64,000 bases of DNA from Streptomyces sp. M41(2017). Lineage in GTDB: Bacteria > Actinomycetota > Actinomycetes > Streptomycetales > Streptomycetaceae. This document shows positions 1 through 8,327 of this stretch, one piece after another. The notes below the pieces were generated by a model, which worked only from the letters and a program-made list of their open reading frames with translations, was not told where the DNA came from and searched no databases. How positions within the stretch are numbered: position 1 is the stretch's first letter; each line of letters opens with the position of its first letter. The position numbers and the translations under genes are program-made. The stretch lies in contig NZ_MWFK01000002.1 of NCBI RefSeq assembly GCF_002078175.1, forward strand, positions 2,046,001 through 2,110,000, given 5' to 3'.

Positions 1-3000
1 GCAGCCAGGAGTGGAAGACGGTGTGGGCGCAGGCGTCGTGGGAGTCGTCGAAGAAGGCGAGGTCGACCAGGCCCGTCCCGTCGTCCAGCGTGCTGAAGAT
101 GACCCGCTTGCCGGAGCGGATCGGCGGGGTCTGGGTGGCCGCCTTGGCGCCGGCCACCAGCACCGTCTCGCCGTGTCGCGCCGAGCGCAGCCGACGGGCC
201 GTGACCACGCCCAACTCGCCCAGGAACGCCCGGTGGTCGTCCATCAGGTTGCGGGAGGCGTCCATCGAGAGCACACCCAGTTCTGCGCTCAGCCGCTCCG
301 CCGAGGACAGGTCGGGCAGCCCGGCCGGAGCGGTGTCCCGTCCGCCGGACAGCGGGAGCTGGCCGCCGCGCACCCCGCGGGCGCCACGCTGCAGTTCGGC
401 CAGGTGCAGTTGCAGATCACGGCGGTTGGCGCCGAACGCGTCCAGCGCGCCGACCTGGGCGAGCCGCTGGGCGAGCGGCCGGCTCGGCCGGGCCCGTTCC
501 CAGAAGTCGAGCAGCGAGGCGTAGGGCCTGCCGTCGGCGATCCGCGCGCCCTCGGCCTCGCTGATGCCGTGCACGTCGGACAGCGCCAGCCGGACGCCCC
601 AGCGACCGGTGCCGCCGGAACCCGGGCCGCGGCCGGCCGGGGCCGAGCCGGAGCCGGCCAAGTCCGTGTCCGTGTCCGCACCCGCGCCCGTGCCGCCTCC
701 GGAGCCCGCGGAGCCGGAGGCCGAGCCCGACTCACTCGATTCAGACACCAGTTCGATCCGGTGAGCGACCGCCGACCGGTTCACGTCCAACGGCAGGATC
801 GGCACCCCGCGCCGCCGCGCGTCCGCCAGCAGCAGCCGCTTCGGGTACATCCCGGGGTCGTGCGTGAGCAACCCGGCGTAGAAGGCGGCCGGGTGATGGG
901 CCTTCAGCCACGCCGACTGATACGTCGGGACGGCGAACGCGACCGCGTGCGCCTTGCAGAAGCCGTACGAGCCGAAGGCCTCGATGATCTCCCAGGTGCG
1001 CGCGACGGTCTCGGCGTCGTACCCCTTCGCGGTCGCGTGCTGGGCGAACCAGAACCGGATCCGCCCCTGCGACTCGGGGTCGGAGAGCCCCCGGCGCACC
1101 CGGTCCGCCTCGTCACGTCCGCAGCCGGTCATGATGTCGACGATGTCGATGATCTGCTCGTGGAAGACGACGACTCCGTACGTCTCCTTCAGCGGCCCCT
1201 CCAGGTCCTTGTGCGGGTAACGGATCGGCGCCCTGCCGTGCCGAGCCTCGATGAACGGCCGGACCATGTCGGCGGCGACCGGCCCCGGCCGGAAGAGCGA
1301 GATGTCGACCACGAGGTCGTGGAAGGTCTCGGGCTGCAGGCGTCCGACCAGGTCCCGCTGGCCGGGCGACTCGATCTGGAAGCACCCCAGGGTCTCGGTG
1401 GACTGCACGAGCCGGTACGTCGCCGGGTCGCCCGGCGGCGCCGCGTCGATGTCCGGCCGCTCCCCCGTCGCCCGCTCCACCTCGGCCACCGCGTGCGCCA
1501 TCGCGGACTGCATCCGCACGCCCAGCACGTCGAGCTTGAGCAGCCCGAGGTCCTCGACGTCCTCCTTGTCGAACTGCGACATGGGCAGGCCCTCGCCGCT
1601 GGTCGGCACGACCGGCGTACGGGCGAGCAGCGAGGCGTCGGAGAGGAGCACCCCGCACGGGTGCATGGCGATGCCGCGCGGGAGGGCGTCGAGGGACTCG
1701 ACCAGGTCCCACAGCCTGCCGTACCGGTCCTTCTCCGCCGCCAGTTCGCGCAGTTCGGGGAGTTCGGCCATGGCGGCGCGGGCGTCGCGGGCCCGGATGT
1801 GCGGGAAGGCCTTGGCGATCCGGTCGATCTCGGCCGGGTCCAGGGAGAGGGCGGCGCCCACGTCACGGACGGCGTGCCGGACCCGGTAGGTCTCGGGCAT
1901 GGAGACGGTCGCGACCCGCTCGGTGCCGAACCGGCCGATGATCGCGCGGTACACCTCCAGCCTGCGCGCGGACTCCACGTCGATGTCGATGTCGGGCAGC
2001 ACCGGGCGGCGCTTGGACAGAAAGCGCTCCATGAGCAGCCCGTGCTCGACGGGATCGGCGTGGGCGATGCCGAGGAGGTGGTTGACCAGGGAGCCGGCCC
2101 CGGACCCGCGCGCGGCGACCCGGATGCCCATGTCCCGTACGTCGTCGACTACCTGAGCGACCGTCAGGAAGTAGGAGGCGAAGTTGTGGTGGGCGATGAT
2201 GTCCAGCTCGTGGTGCATCCGCTCCCAGTAGGCGTGCCGGCCCGCATACCCGCGCAGTACCATGCCGGCCGCCGCCCGGGAGGCCAGGACGCGCTGGGCG
2301 GTACGGCGGTCCGCGCCGACGAGACGCGGTTCCGGGAAGTGGACGCTGCCGATGCCGAGGTCGTCCTCGGGGTCGACACGGCAGGCCGCGGCGGTGTCCG
2401 CCGTCTGTTCGAGCAGCCGGTGCGCGGTGTCGCGGCGGAAACCGGCCGCCTCGACGATCCGTTCGGCGGCGTCCAGCATGGCGGCCCCGTCCTTGAGCCA
2501 GGCCTCGCCGGAGTCCAGTTCGCGCCGGGGGTCGACGGGGACGAGCCGGCGGGCGGCGTCCAGCACGTCGGCGACCGGCCCGAGGCCGGGGTCGGCGTAG
2601 CGGACGGCGTTGCTGAGCACGGGGCGCACCCGCTGTTCGGCGGCGAAGCCGACCGTGCGGGCGGCGAGGCGCAGGGAGCCGGGCCCGGTGCCCTGGCGGC
2701 CGTGCCAGACGGCTTCCAGCCGCAGGGCGTCGCCGTAGATCTCCCGCCAGGGAGCGAGCAGTTCGGCCGCGCGGTCGGGGCGGCCCGCGGCGAGTGCGCG
2801 GCCGACGTCGGAGGAGGGGCCGAGCAGCACGGTCAGGCCGTCGCCGTGGTTGTCCGGCCAGGGCAGCAGGGGAGGGCCGCTCCGCTGGGCGTCGGCATGG
2901 GTCGCCGTAACGATCCTGCAGAGGTCGGCCCAGCCGGCGCCGCCGTCCCGGGCGAGAAAGGTCACGCGGGCCGCCGACTCGTCGATGAAGGCGCCACCGC

Positions 3001-3250
3001 GCACCGGGGTCCGCCGCCGCTCCATGCGCACGGGCTCCCCGACCGCCAGGTCCACGCCGAACAGCGGACGGACACCCGCCTTCGCGCAGGCCTTGGCGAA
3101 CCGGACGGAGCCCGCGAGACCGTCCCGGTCGGTGAGCGCGAGGGCGTCCATGCCCCGCTCGGAGGCGCGCTCGGCGAGCCGCTCCGGGTGCGAGGCGCCG
3201 TATCGCAGGGAGAATCCGGAGGAGGTGTGCAGATGCGTGAATCCCGGCAC
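1..3250 (-). CDS. dnaE2: Error-prone DNA polymerase III alpha subunit DnaE2 (3' end outside window)
   Basis: Replicative-type C-family polymerase used for translesion synthesis during the SOS response. Read leftward it begins MPGFTHLHTSSGFS, a PHP-domain N-terminus, and carries the catalytic acidic motif PDIDIDVE near residue 420, then finger and tandem HhH regions, and an OB-fold (FSTLDDGTGLVDLAFFDD) near the window edge. About 1083 codons are visible and the last few dozen are missing. The GTG at 3250 is chosen because GGGAGGT lies about 5 nt upstream; an in-frame GTG at 3256 would overlap that site. A Gly/Ser/Ala-rich insert of about 50 residues (nt ~605-750) lies between the finger/HhH region and the C-terminal domain. 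It has no imuB or imuA' partner upstream in this window. Two LexA-like boxes precede it. The family assignment is secure; its separation from the replicative DnaE1 rests on length, SOS boxes and the absence of tau-binding context. Confidence 0.93.
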   Translation of the reverse strand, partial: MPGFTHLHTSSGFSLRYGASHPERLAERASERGMDALALTDRDGLAGSVRFAKACAKAGVRPLFGVDLAVGEPVRMERRRTPVRGGAFIDESAARVTFLARDGGAGWADLCRIVTATHADAQRSGPPLLPWPDNHGDGLTVLLGPSSDVGRALAAGRPDRAAELLAPWREIYGDALRLEAVWHGRQGTGPGSLRLAARTVGFAAEQRVRPVLSNAVRYADPGLGPVADVLDAARRLVPVDPRRELDSGEAWLKDGAAMLDAAERIVEAAGFRRDTAHRLLEQTADTAAACRVDPEDDLGIGSVHFPEPRLVGADRRTAQRVLASRAAAGMVLRGYAGRHAYWERMHHELDIIAHHNFASYFLTVAQVVDDVRDMGIRVAARGSGAGSLVNHLLGIAHADPVEHGLLMERFLSKRRPVLPDIDIDVESARRLEVYRAIIGRFGTERVATVSMPETYRVRHAVRDVGAALSLDPAEIDRIAKAFPHIRARDARAAMAELPELRELAAEKDRYGRLWDLVESLDALPRGIAMHPCGVLLSDASLLARTPVVPTSGEGLPMSQFDKEDVEDLGLLKLDVLGVRMQSAMAHAVAEVERATGERPDIDAAPPGDPATYRLVQSTETLGCFQIESPGQRDLVGRLQPETFHDLVVDISLFRPGPVAADMVRPFIEARHGRAPIRYPHKDLEGPLKETYGVVVFHEQIIDIVDIMTGCGRDEADRVRRGLSDPESQGRIRFWFAQHATAKGYDAETVARTWEIIEAFGSYGFCKAHAVAFAVPTYQSAWLKAHHPAAFYAGLLTHDPGMYPKRLLLADARRRGVPILPLDVNRSAVAHRIELVSESSESGSASGSAGSGGGTGAGADTDTDLAGSGSAPAGRGPGSGGTGRWGVRLALSDVHGISEAEGARIADGRPYASLLDFWERARPSRPLAQRLAQVGALDAFGANRRDLQLHLAELQRGARGVRGGQLPLSGGRDTAPAGLPDLSSAERLSAELGVLSMDASRNLMDDHRAFLGELGVVTARRLRSARHGETVLVAGAKAATQTPPIRSGKRVIFSTLDDGTGLVDLAFFDDSHDACAHTVFHSWL

Positions 3251-3283
3251 GCACACCTCCCGACCTGTGAGTCCTTGCGGACT

Positions 3284-3299
3284 TCGAACACTAGTTCCC
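3284..3299. promoter_or_regulatory. LexA/SOS box 1 upstream of dnaE2
   Basis: TCGAAC-ACTA-GTTCCC matches the actinobacterial SOS consensus TCGAAC-N4-GTTCGA at 10 of 12 positions. It lies 34 nt upstream of the dnaE2 GTG, between a TATGGT -10-like element (3315-3320, minus strand) and the ribosome site, where LexA would block transcription. Confidence 0.65.
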
Positions 3300-3329
3300 A
3301 ACCATCCCGTCTCCACCATAGACCAATTT

Positions 3330-3345
3330 TCGAACTCTTGTACGA
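3330..3345. promoter_or_regulatory. LexA/SOS box 2 in the dnaE2 divergent promoter region
   Basis: TCGAAC-TCTT-GTACGA matches TCGAAC-N4-GTTCGA at 11 of 12 positions. It covers the expected -35 region of the leftward dnaE2 promoter and lies 58 nt upstream of the rightward membrane-protein gene, so LexA could act on both directions. Confidence 0.65.
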
Positions 3346-3402
3346 CATCCGTTCGGACCCTCCCCACCTGCGCGAACACCGGCCGGCTCGGACCGTGGGG
3401 GC

Positions 3403-4473
3403 ATGACGCAGACAGCCGGTGACACCGCCCCGCGCCCGTCCTTCCTGACCGAGGTGAAGGATGCCGTCACCCCGCGGGCCACGCTGCTCGTCATCGGCGT
3501 GATCGCGCTCCAGCTGCTCTTCATCGCCTCCTACGTGGGCGCGCTCCACGATCCGAAGCCGAAGGACGTCCCGTTCGGCGTGGTCGCCCCGCAGGCGGTG
3601 GCCCAGCGGACGGTGACCCGGCTGGAGGGGATCAAGGGCGAGCCGCTGGACCCGCGGACGGTCTCCGACGCGGCCGCCGCGCGCGAGCAGATCCTGAACC
3701 GGGAGATCGACGGAGCCCTGATCATCGATCCCCGGGGCGCCAAGGACACGCTGCTGGTCGCCTCCGGCGGCGGCACCGTCCTCGCCACCACCCTGGAGAA
3801 ACTGGTCACCACCCTGGAGGCGACCGAACAGCGCACCGTGCGGACCGTCGACGTGGCCCGGGCCTCCACCCACGACTTCGACGGCCTCTCGTCCTTCTAT
3901 CTGGTCGTCGGCTGGTGCGTCGGCGGCTACCTCTGCGCCTCGATCCTCGCGATCAGCGCGGGGGCCCGGCCCGCCAACCTGCGGCGCGCGGTGGTCCGGC
4001 TCCTCGTGATGGCCCTCGTCGCGATCGTCGGCGGTCTCGGCGGCGCGGTGATCGTGGGCCCGATCCTCGGCGCCCTGCCCGGACCCGTCTGCGCCTTCTG
4101 GGGGCTCGGCGCCCTGATCACCTTCGCGGTGGGCGCCGCCACCCTCGGCCTGCAGGGCCTCTTCGGGGTCGTCGGCATCGGTCTGGCGATCCTGCTGGTG
4201 GTGATCGCGGGCAACCCGAGCGCGGGCGGCGCCTTCCCGCTGCCGATGCTGCCGCCCTTCTGGAAGGCGATCGGGCCGGCCCTGCCGCCGGGGGCGGGCA
4301 CCTGGTCGGCCCGTTCGATCGCGTACTTCAAGGGCAACGACATGACCGGCTCCCTGCTGGTGCTCTCGGCGTGGGCGGTGGCGGGCAGCGCGGTGACGCT
4401 GCTCGCCGCCGCGTTCCGCACCCGGCCCCGCGCCGGCGCCCCGGCAGGGGGCACCGCCGCGGAACCTTCGTAG
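3403..4473 (+). CDS. DUF3533/YhgE-Pip-like membrane protein
   Basis: A 356-residue membrane protein: one N-terminal segment (about residues 27-48), an exported domain of about 110 residues, and five or more hydrophobic segments from about residue 165 to 340. This is the layout of DUF3533 and ABC-2-like permease proteins (YhgE/Pip relatives). The C-terminus is a short Arg/Ala/Pro tail. No transport ATPase lies next to it, so the substrate is unknown. The ATG at 3403 follows a G-rich stretch. The gene diverges from dnaE2 and shares the 150-nt region with two SOS boxes; whether it is damage-inducible is inference. It ends before a strong bidirectional hairpin. Confidence 0.75.
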   Translation: MTQTAGDTAPRPSFLTEVKDAVTPRATLLVIGVIALQLLFIASYVGALHDPKPKDVPFGVVAPQAVAQRTVTRLEGIKGEPLDPRTVSDAAAAREQILNREIDGALIIDPRGAKDTLLVASGGGTVLATTLEKLVTTLEATEQRTVRTVDVARASTHDFDGLSSFYLVVGWCVGGYLCASILAISAGARPANLRRAVVRLLVMALVAIVGGLGGAVIVGPILGALPGPVCAFWGLGALITFAVGAATLGLQGLFGVVGIGLAILLVVIAGNPSAGGAFPLPMLPPFWKAIGPALPPGAGTWSARSIAYFKGNDMTGSLLVLSAWAVAGSAVTLLAAAFRTRPRAGAPAGGTAAEPS

Positions 4474-4503
4474 CCGGCGACCGCGACCGCGTCGGGAACG
4501 CCG

Positions 4504-4543
4504 GGAGCCCCGCTCCCGCGCGGGTGCGCGGGAGCGGAGCTCC
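4504..4543. terminator. Bidirectional terminator hairpin
   Basis: 18-bp arms (4504-4521 and 4526-4543) with one mismatch and a GGGT loop. It sits between the convergent membrane-protein gene and the protease gene. Confidence 0.75.
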
Positions 4544-4561
4544 GTCGGACCGGGGAGGCCG

Positions 4562-5644
4562 TCAGCCGATCTGGGCGCCGAAGGCGGAGAGCGCCTCGGT
4601 GACCGGCTGGAAGAAGGTCTCGCCGCCCGCGGTGCAGTCGCCGCTGCCGCCGGAGGTGAGACCGATCGCGGAGTCGCCGTCGAAGAGCGAACCGCCGCTG
4701 TCGCCGGGCTCGGCGCAGACGTCGGTCTGGATGAGCCCGTTGACGACGTCGCCGTTGCCGTAGTTCACGGTGGCGTCGAGGCCGGTGACCGTGCCGCTGT
4801 GCACCTGGGTCGTCGAACCGCTGCGGGTCACCTTCTCGCCGACGGTCGCCTCGGCGGCCTTGGTGATGGGCTGCGAGGAGCCGTTGTAGAGGTCGACCTC
4901 GCTCGGGTGCTCCGTGCTCCCGGTGTACTTGACCAGACCGAAGTCGTTGTCCGGGAAGCTGGACTGCTCGTTCGTGCCGATCTCGTTGCCGCTGGAGTCC
5001 GACCAGGTGGAGATGGCCTCGGTGCAGTGCCCGGCCGTGATGAAGTACGGCTGGCCGCCCTTGACCACGTTGAAACCGAGCGAGCAGCGGCCGCCGGAAC
5101 CGCTGATGGCGTCACCGCCGGCGATGAAGGGCTTGAACTCCCCCTTCGTGCGCTGGAGTTCCACCGCGTCGCCGAGCCCGTCGGTGACCTTGGCGAGCTG
5201 GGCCCACTCGGCCTTGGAGACCGTGCGGTCCGCGGTGACGACGACCTTGTTGCTCGCCGGGTCGGTCGCCCAGGACGTACCGGGGATGGTCGCGTCCTTC
5301 TTGAGCGTCGTGCGGGCGCCCTTCAGTTCGGCGAGGGAGTTCTCGACGATTCTGGCCTTGGCGCCGGCCGCGGTGACCGCGTCCGCGGCGCTCGCGTCCA
5401 GCACGTTGACGACGAGGTGCTTCGACTTCGCGTCGTAGTACGTTCCCGCCGCGTCGGCACCCAGGTCCTTGCCCAGGGTCGAGGCGAGCTTTCCGGCCGC
5501 GAGCGCGGAGAGGGTGTGCGGCGTCGAGGCCGTGGGGACCTCACTCGCGTTCGCAGTCTGGAAGGTGACGCCGGCGGTGACGAGTGCGGCGACGCCCGCG
5601 CCCGTCATGACGGCACGGCGCCGGGATATGCGTCGGTGCTTCAA
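4562..5644 (-). CDS. Streptogrisin-type secreted serine protease (chymotrypsin fold, A/D-like)
   Basis: Extracellular protease made as a pre-pro-protein of 360 residues. The N-terminus (SRRRAVMTG plus a hydrophobic stretch ending near ANAS) is an export signal with a twin-arginine flavour. Residues about 35-173 are an alpha-lytic-protease-type pro-region that should fold and inhibit the enzyme. The mature enzyme should start at IAGGDAI (residue 174). The catalytic triad is visible as His206 (TAGHC), Asp234 (NDFGLV) and Ser316 (GDSGGSL), with cysteine pairs typical of streptogrisins. The mature part resembles streptogrisin A, while the long pro-region is closer to the C/D members. The start is TTG at 5644, chosen because AGGAGG lies 7 nt upstream. 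A second streptogrisin lies 1.5 kb upstream on the same strand. Confidence 0.92.
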   Translation of the reverse strand: MKHRRISRRRAVMTGAGVAALVTAGVTFQTANASEVPTASTPHTLSALAAGKLASTLGKDLGADAAGTYYDAKSKHLVVNVLDASAADAVTAAGAKARIVENSLAELKGARTTLKKDATIPGTSWATDPASNKVVVTADRTVSKAEWAQLAKVTDGLGDAVELQRTKGEFKPFIAGGDAISGSGGRCSLGFNVVKGGQPYFITAGHCTEAISTWSDSSGNEIGTNEQSSFPDNDFGLVKYTGSTEHPSEVDLYNGSSQPITKAAEATVGEKVTRSGSTTQVHSGTVTGLDATVNYGNGDVVNGLIQTDVCAEPGDSGGSLFDGDSAIGLTSGGSGDCTAGGETFFQPVTEALSAFGAQIG

Positions 5645-5932
5645 CTCACGTCCTCCTGTGGGGGGTCGGACCGGGAGGTTGTGGGGACCTCCAGGACCGG
5701 AAGGCGTACGGACATGAACCCGCGGAACGACAGAAATGCTCGTTTCGACGCGTCCATGCCAGTTGTTCGCGGCCCACTATTCCGAGACGCACAGGGGACC
5801 CACAAGGTCGACTTCAGGACGCGTGGACGACAACCGCCGTACACCTCCCACACCGTGACCCCCCATGGTCACGGCGCGTCGATTCCCCCTGCAAACACTC
5901 TCCGCGGATCACCGAGGCGCAGCCTGTGAGGA

Positions 5933-6919
5933 CTAGTCCTGTCTTGTTTTCGACCCCTCGGGAGGTTCGTTCGAGGGCGGAGTGACCGGCTCCCGCACTT
6001 CCGCGGACTGCTCGGGCACCGCCGACCACGGTGCCGCGGAGGTCTGTTGCGGCGCGGCCGGCGCTCCGGACTCGGCCACCTGCCGCCGGGGCTCGTCCGG
6101 CCGCGCGGACGGCTGGGGCGCGGACTCCTGTGCCTGCATCGGCTGCTGGGGCGGACCGCCCTGCTGTGCCCGCTCCAGGAAGCGGAGCAGTTCGACGGGG
6201 AAGGGCAGGACGAGGGTGGAGTTCTTCTCGGCGGCGACGGCCACCACGGTCTGCAGCAGCCTCAGTTGGAGGGCGGCCGGCTGTTCCGACATCACCTCGG
6301 CGGCCTGTGCGAGCTTCTTCGAGGCCTGCAACTCGGCGTCGGCGTTGATGACCCGGGCCCGCCGCTCACGGTCGGCCTCGGCCTGCCGGGCCATGGAGCG
6401 CTTCATCGTCTCGGGCAGCGACACGTCCTTGATCTCGACGCGGTCGATCTGCACGCCCCAGCCGATCGCCGGGCTGTCGATCATCAACTCCAGCCCCTGG
6501 TTGAGCTTTTCGCGGTTGGACAGCAGGTCGTCCAGGTCGCTCTTGCCGATGATCGAGCGCAGCGAGGTCTGCGCCATCTGCGAGACCGCGAAACGGTAGT
6601 CCTCCACCTGGATGACCGCGTCGGCCGCCTCGACGACCTTGAAGTAGACGACCGCGTCCACCCGGACCGTGACGTTGTCGCGGGTGATGCCCTCCTGGGC
6701 CGGGATCGGCAGCGTCACGATCTGGATGTTGACCTTGCGGAGCCGGTCCACGAACGGAACGATCATCGTGAACCCGGGACCGCGCACTTCAGGACGCAGC
6801 CGGCCGAGCCGCAGCACCACGCCCCGTTCGTACTGTTTGACGACGCGGGCTCCGGTCATCACGTAGACCAGCCCCACGGACGCGACGGAGACCCCCGCCG
6901 CCACCAGTTCCTCGACCAT
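5933..6919 (-). CDS. Slipin/stomatin-like SPFH-domain membrane protein
   Basis: Membrane-anchored scaffold of the SPFH (band 7) family. An N-terminal hydrophobic segment (MVEELVAAGVSVASVGLVYV) is followed by the SPFH core (QYERGVVLRLGRL ... GPGF ... DNVTVRVDAVVYFKV) and a helical region rich in Ala/Glu/Arg (MARQAEADRERRARVI). The C-terminal 75 residues are Pro/Gln/Ala-rich and look disordered. I use the ATG at 6919, right at the membrane segment and behind GGGGGG. The frame stays open to 7000, but that extension has no membrane or family features. No NfeD partner is adjacent, though slipins often have one. The precise role is unknown; the family organises membrane microdomains. Confidence 0.88.
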   Translation of the reverse strand: MVEELVAAGVSVASVGLVYVMTGARVVKQYERGVVLRLGRLRPEVRGPGFTMIVPFVDRLRKVNIQIVTLPIPAQEGITRDNVTVRVDAVVYFKVVEAADAVIQVEDYRFAVSQMAQTSLRSIIGKSDLDDLLSNREKLNQGLELMIDSPAIGWGVQIDRVEIKDVSLPETMKRSMARQAEADRERRARVINADAELQASKKLAQAAEVMSEQPAALQLRLLQTVVAVAAEKNSTLVLPFPVELLRFLERAQQGGPPQQPMQAQESAPQPSARPDEPRRQVAESGAPAAPQQTSAAPWSAVPEQSAEVREPVTPPSNEPPEGSKTRQD

Positions 6920-6993
6920 CACGGCCCCCCAGGGTCCGACGTGGGCGCAGCAGGCGTGTGCACAGCGTGTGCTTCGAAGGTAACTCCGACGAC

Positions 6994-7048
6994 GGAACAA
7001 GGGCGAGCCCCCGCACGCCGGTTGCGTGCGGGGGCTCGTCCTTGTTCC
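6994..7048 (-). terminator. Long-stem terminator hairpin after the streptogrisin B-like gene
   Basis: 25-bp arms (6994-7018 and 7024-7048) with a single mismatch and a CGGTT loop. It lies between the leftward protease gene and the downstream slipin gene, so it should insulate slipin from protease transcription. Confidence 0.8.
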
Positions 7049-7162
7049 GGTGGCTCCGTCGTGCGGAGCGCGGTCGTTCTGTCGTGCGGAAGCGGTGTGG
7101 GGGGTGCCGGTTCCGTCAGGCGACGAGTCGATCGAGGGGCCGGTCCATCGGTCGGGCGGTGG

Positions 7163-8062
7163 TCAGCCGACGCTCACGCCGTAGTAGCTCAGCGCCTCGG
7201 TGACCGGCTGGAAGAAGGTCGTCCCGCCGGAGCTGCAGTTGCCGCTGCCGCCGGAGGTCAGACCGTAGGCGACGCTGCCGCCGTACAGCGGACCGCCGCT
7301 GTCGCCGCCCTCGGCGCAGACCGTGGTCTGGATCATGCCGTAGACGACGTCACCACCGCCGTAGTTGACGGTGGCGTTCAGGGCGGTGACCCGGCCGCTG
7401 TGCGTGCCGGTGGTCGAGCCGCGCCGGTAGACCGTGGTGCCCACGCTGGGCGTGGCCGCACTGCTGATCGTCTGGCTGCCGACCGCGCTGGGGTGCGCGA
7501 CCGAGGTGTTGGTGTAGCGGACCAGCGCGAAGTCGTTGGTCGGGAAGCTGTAGCTGACGTTCGTGCCCAGCTTCGTGGTCTGGCCCGAGTTGGAGTACCA
7601 GGTGGAGGCGACCTCACCACAGTGACCGGCGGTCAGGAAGTAGTAGGTGCTTCCGCTGTGCACGTTGAAGCCGAGCGAACAGCGGTAGCCGCCGCCGTAG
7701 ATGGCGTCGCCGCCGGAGATCAGCTTCTTGAAGGTGCCCGGGGTGTGCTTGATGGTGAGGGCGCCGGCGTTGCCGCCCGCCTGCTCCTTGATCTTCGCGA
7801 TCTCCGCCTTCGAGACCGTGCTGTCGACGGTGACGACCACGCGGTTCGTCTTGGCGTCGACCGCCCAGGCGGTGCCCGCGACGTCGGACTTGAGGACCGA
7901 CTCCTTGGCACTGCTCAGCTGGGTGGAGCTGAACGTCTGGGCGTCGGACGCGTTCGCGCTGGGGACCGCGAACGCTGCCGCGGCGACGAGTCCGGTGGTG
8001 ACGGCGATCAGCCGACTCCGTCTCGCTATGCCACTGCGGGGGGTGGTGCGCTTGATCCTCAC
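7163..8062 (-). CDS. sprB: Streptogrisin B-like secreted serine protease
   Basis: Pre-pro-protease of 299 residues. A Sec-type signal (RRSRLIAVTTGLVAAAAF, cleavage near ANA-S) is followed by a short pro-region to residue 114 and a mature chain beginning ISGGDAIYGGG. The catalytic triad is His147 (TAGHC), Asp177 (TNDFAL) and Ser255 (GDSGGPL). The C-terminal part (SGGSGNCSSGGTTFFQPVTEAL) is nearly the published streptogrisin B sequence as I recall it. The GTG start at 8062 has GGAGG 8 nt upstream. It is followed by a strong terminator. The gene symbol is by similarity only; an orthology test against SGPA, SGPB and SGPD was not possible. Confidence 0.92.
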   Translation of the reverse strand: MRIKRTTPRSGIARRSRLIAVTTGLVAAAAFAVPSANASDAQTFSSTQLSSAKESVLKSDVAGTAWAVDAKTNRVVVTVDSTVSKAEIAKIKEQAGGNAGALTIKHTPGTFKKLISGGDAIYGGGYRCSLGFNVHSGSTYYFLTAGHCGEVASTWYSNSGQTTKLGTNVSYSFPTNDFALVRYTNTSVAHPSAVGSQTISSAATPSVGTTVYRRGSTTGTHSGRVTALNATVNYGGGDVVYGMIQTTVCAEGGDSGGPLYGGSVAYGLTSGGSGNCSSGGTTFFQPVTEALSYYGVSVG

Positions 8063-8327
8063 GTTTCGTTCCTCCGAAGGGAAGTAAGGGGCCCCCGTTT
8101 AGTGGGGTGGTGGGGCCCGTGAGGCGCAGCCGGGAGCCGCCCGTCCGGATTCCGGACAAGCCGTGCTCCTGACAAGCGCTGAGGGGGAGTATTCGGCGGC
8201 ACGGCCGACAGCCGCAAGGGCGCCTTTCGGCCGTGCAGCGTTCAACTTGCGTACGTCCCCTGGAGGTTGATCGACAGGGCATCACAGACCCCGGAATCCC
8301 CACGCGGCTTCGGGAGTCCCGGGGACC

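Noticed and set aside
11..3406. Very long rightward open frame opposite dnaE2
   Set aside because: It is a mirror of the GC-biased dnaE2 codons. The protein is Arg/Gly/Pro-rich without any family motif, whereas the leftward frame shows clear DnaE2 motifs.
8289..8325. Terminator after the DUF1684 gene
   Set aside because: The inverted repeat has several mismatches and a long loop, so I mention it in the gene entry but do not list it as a feature.
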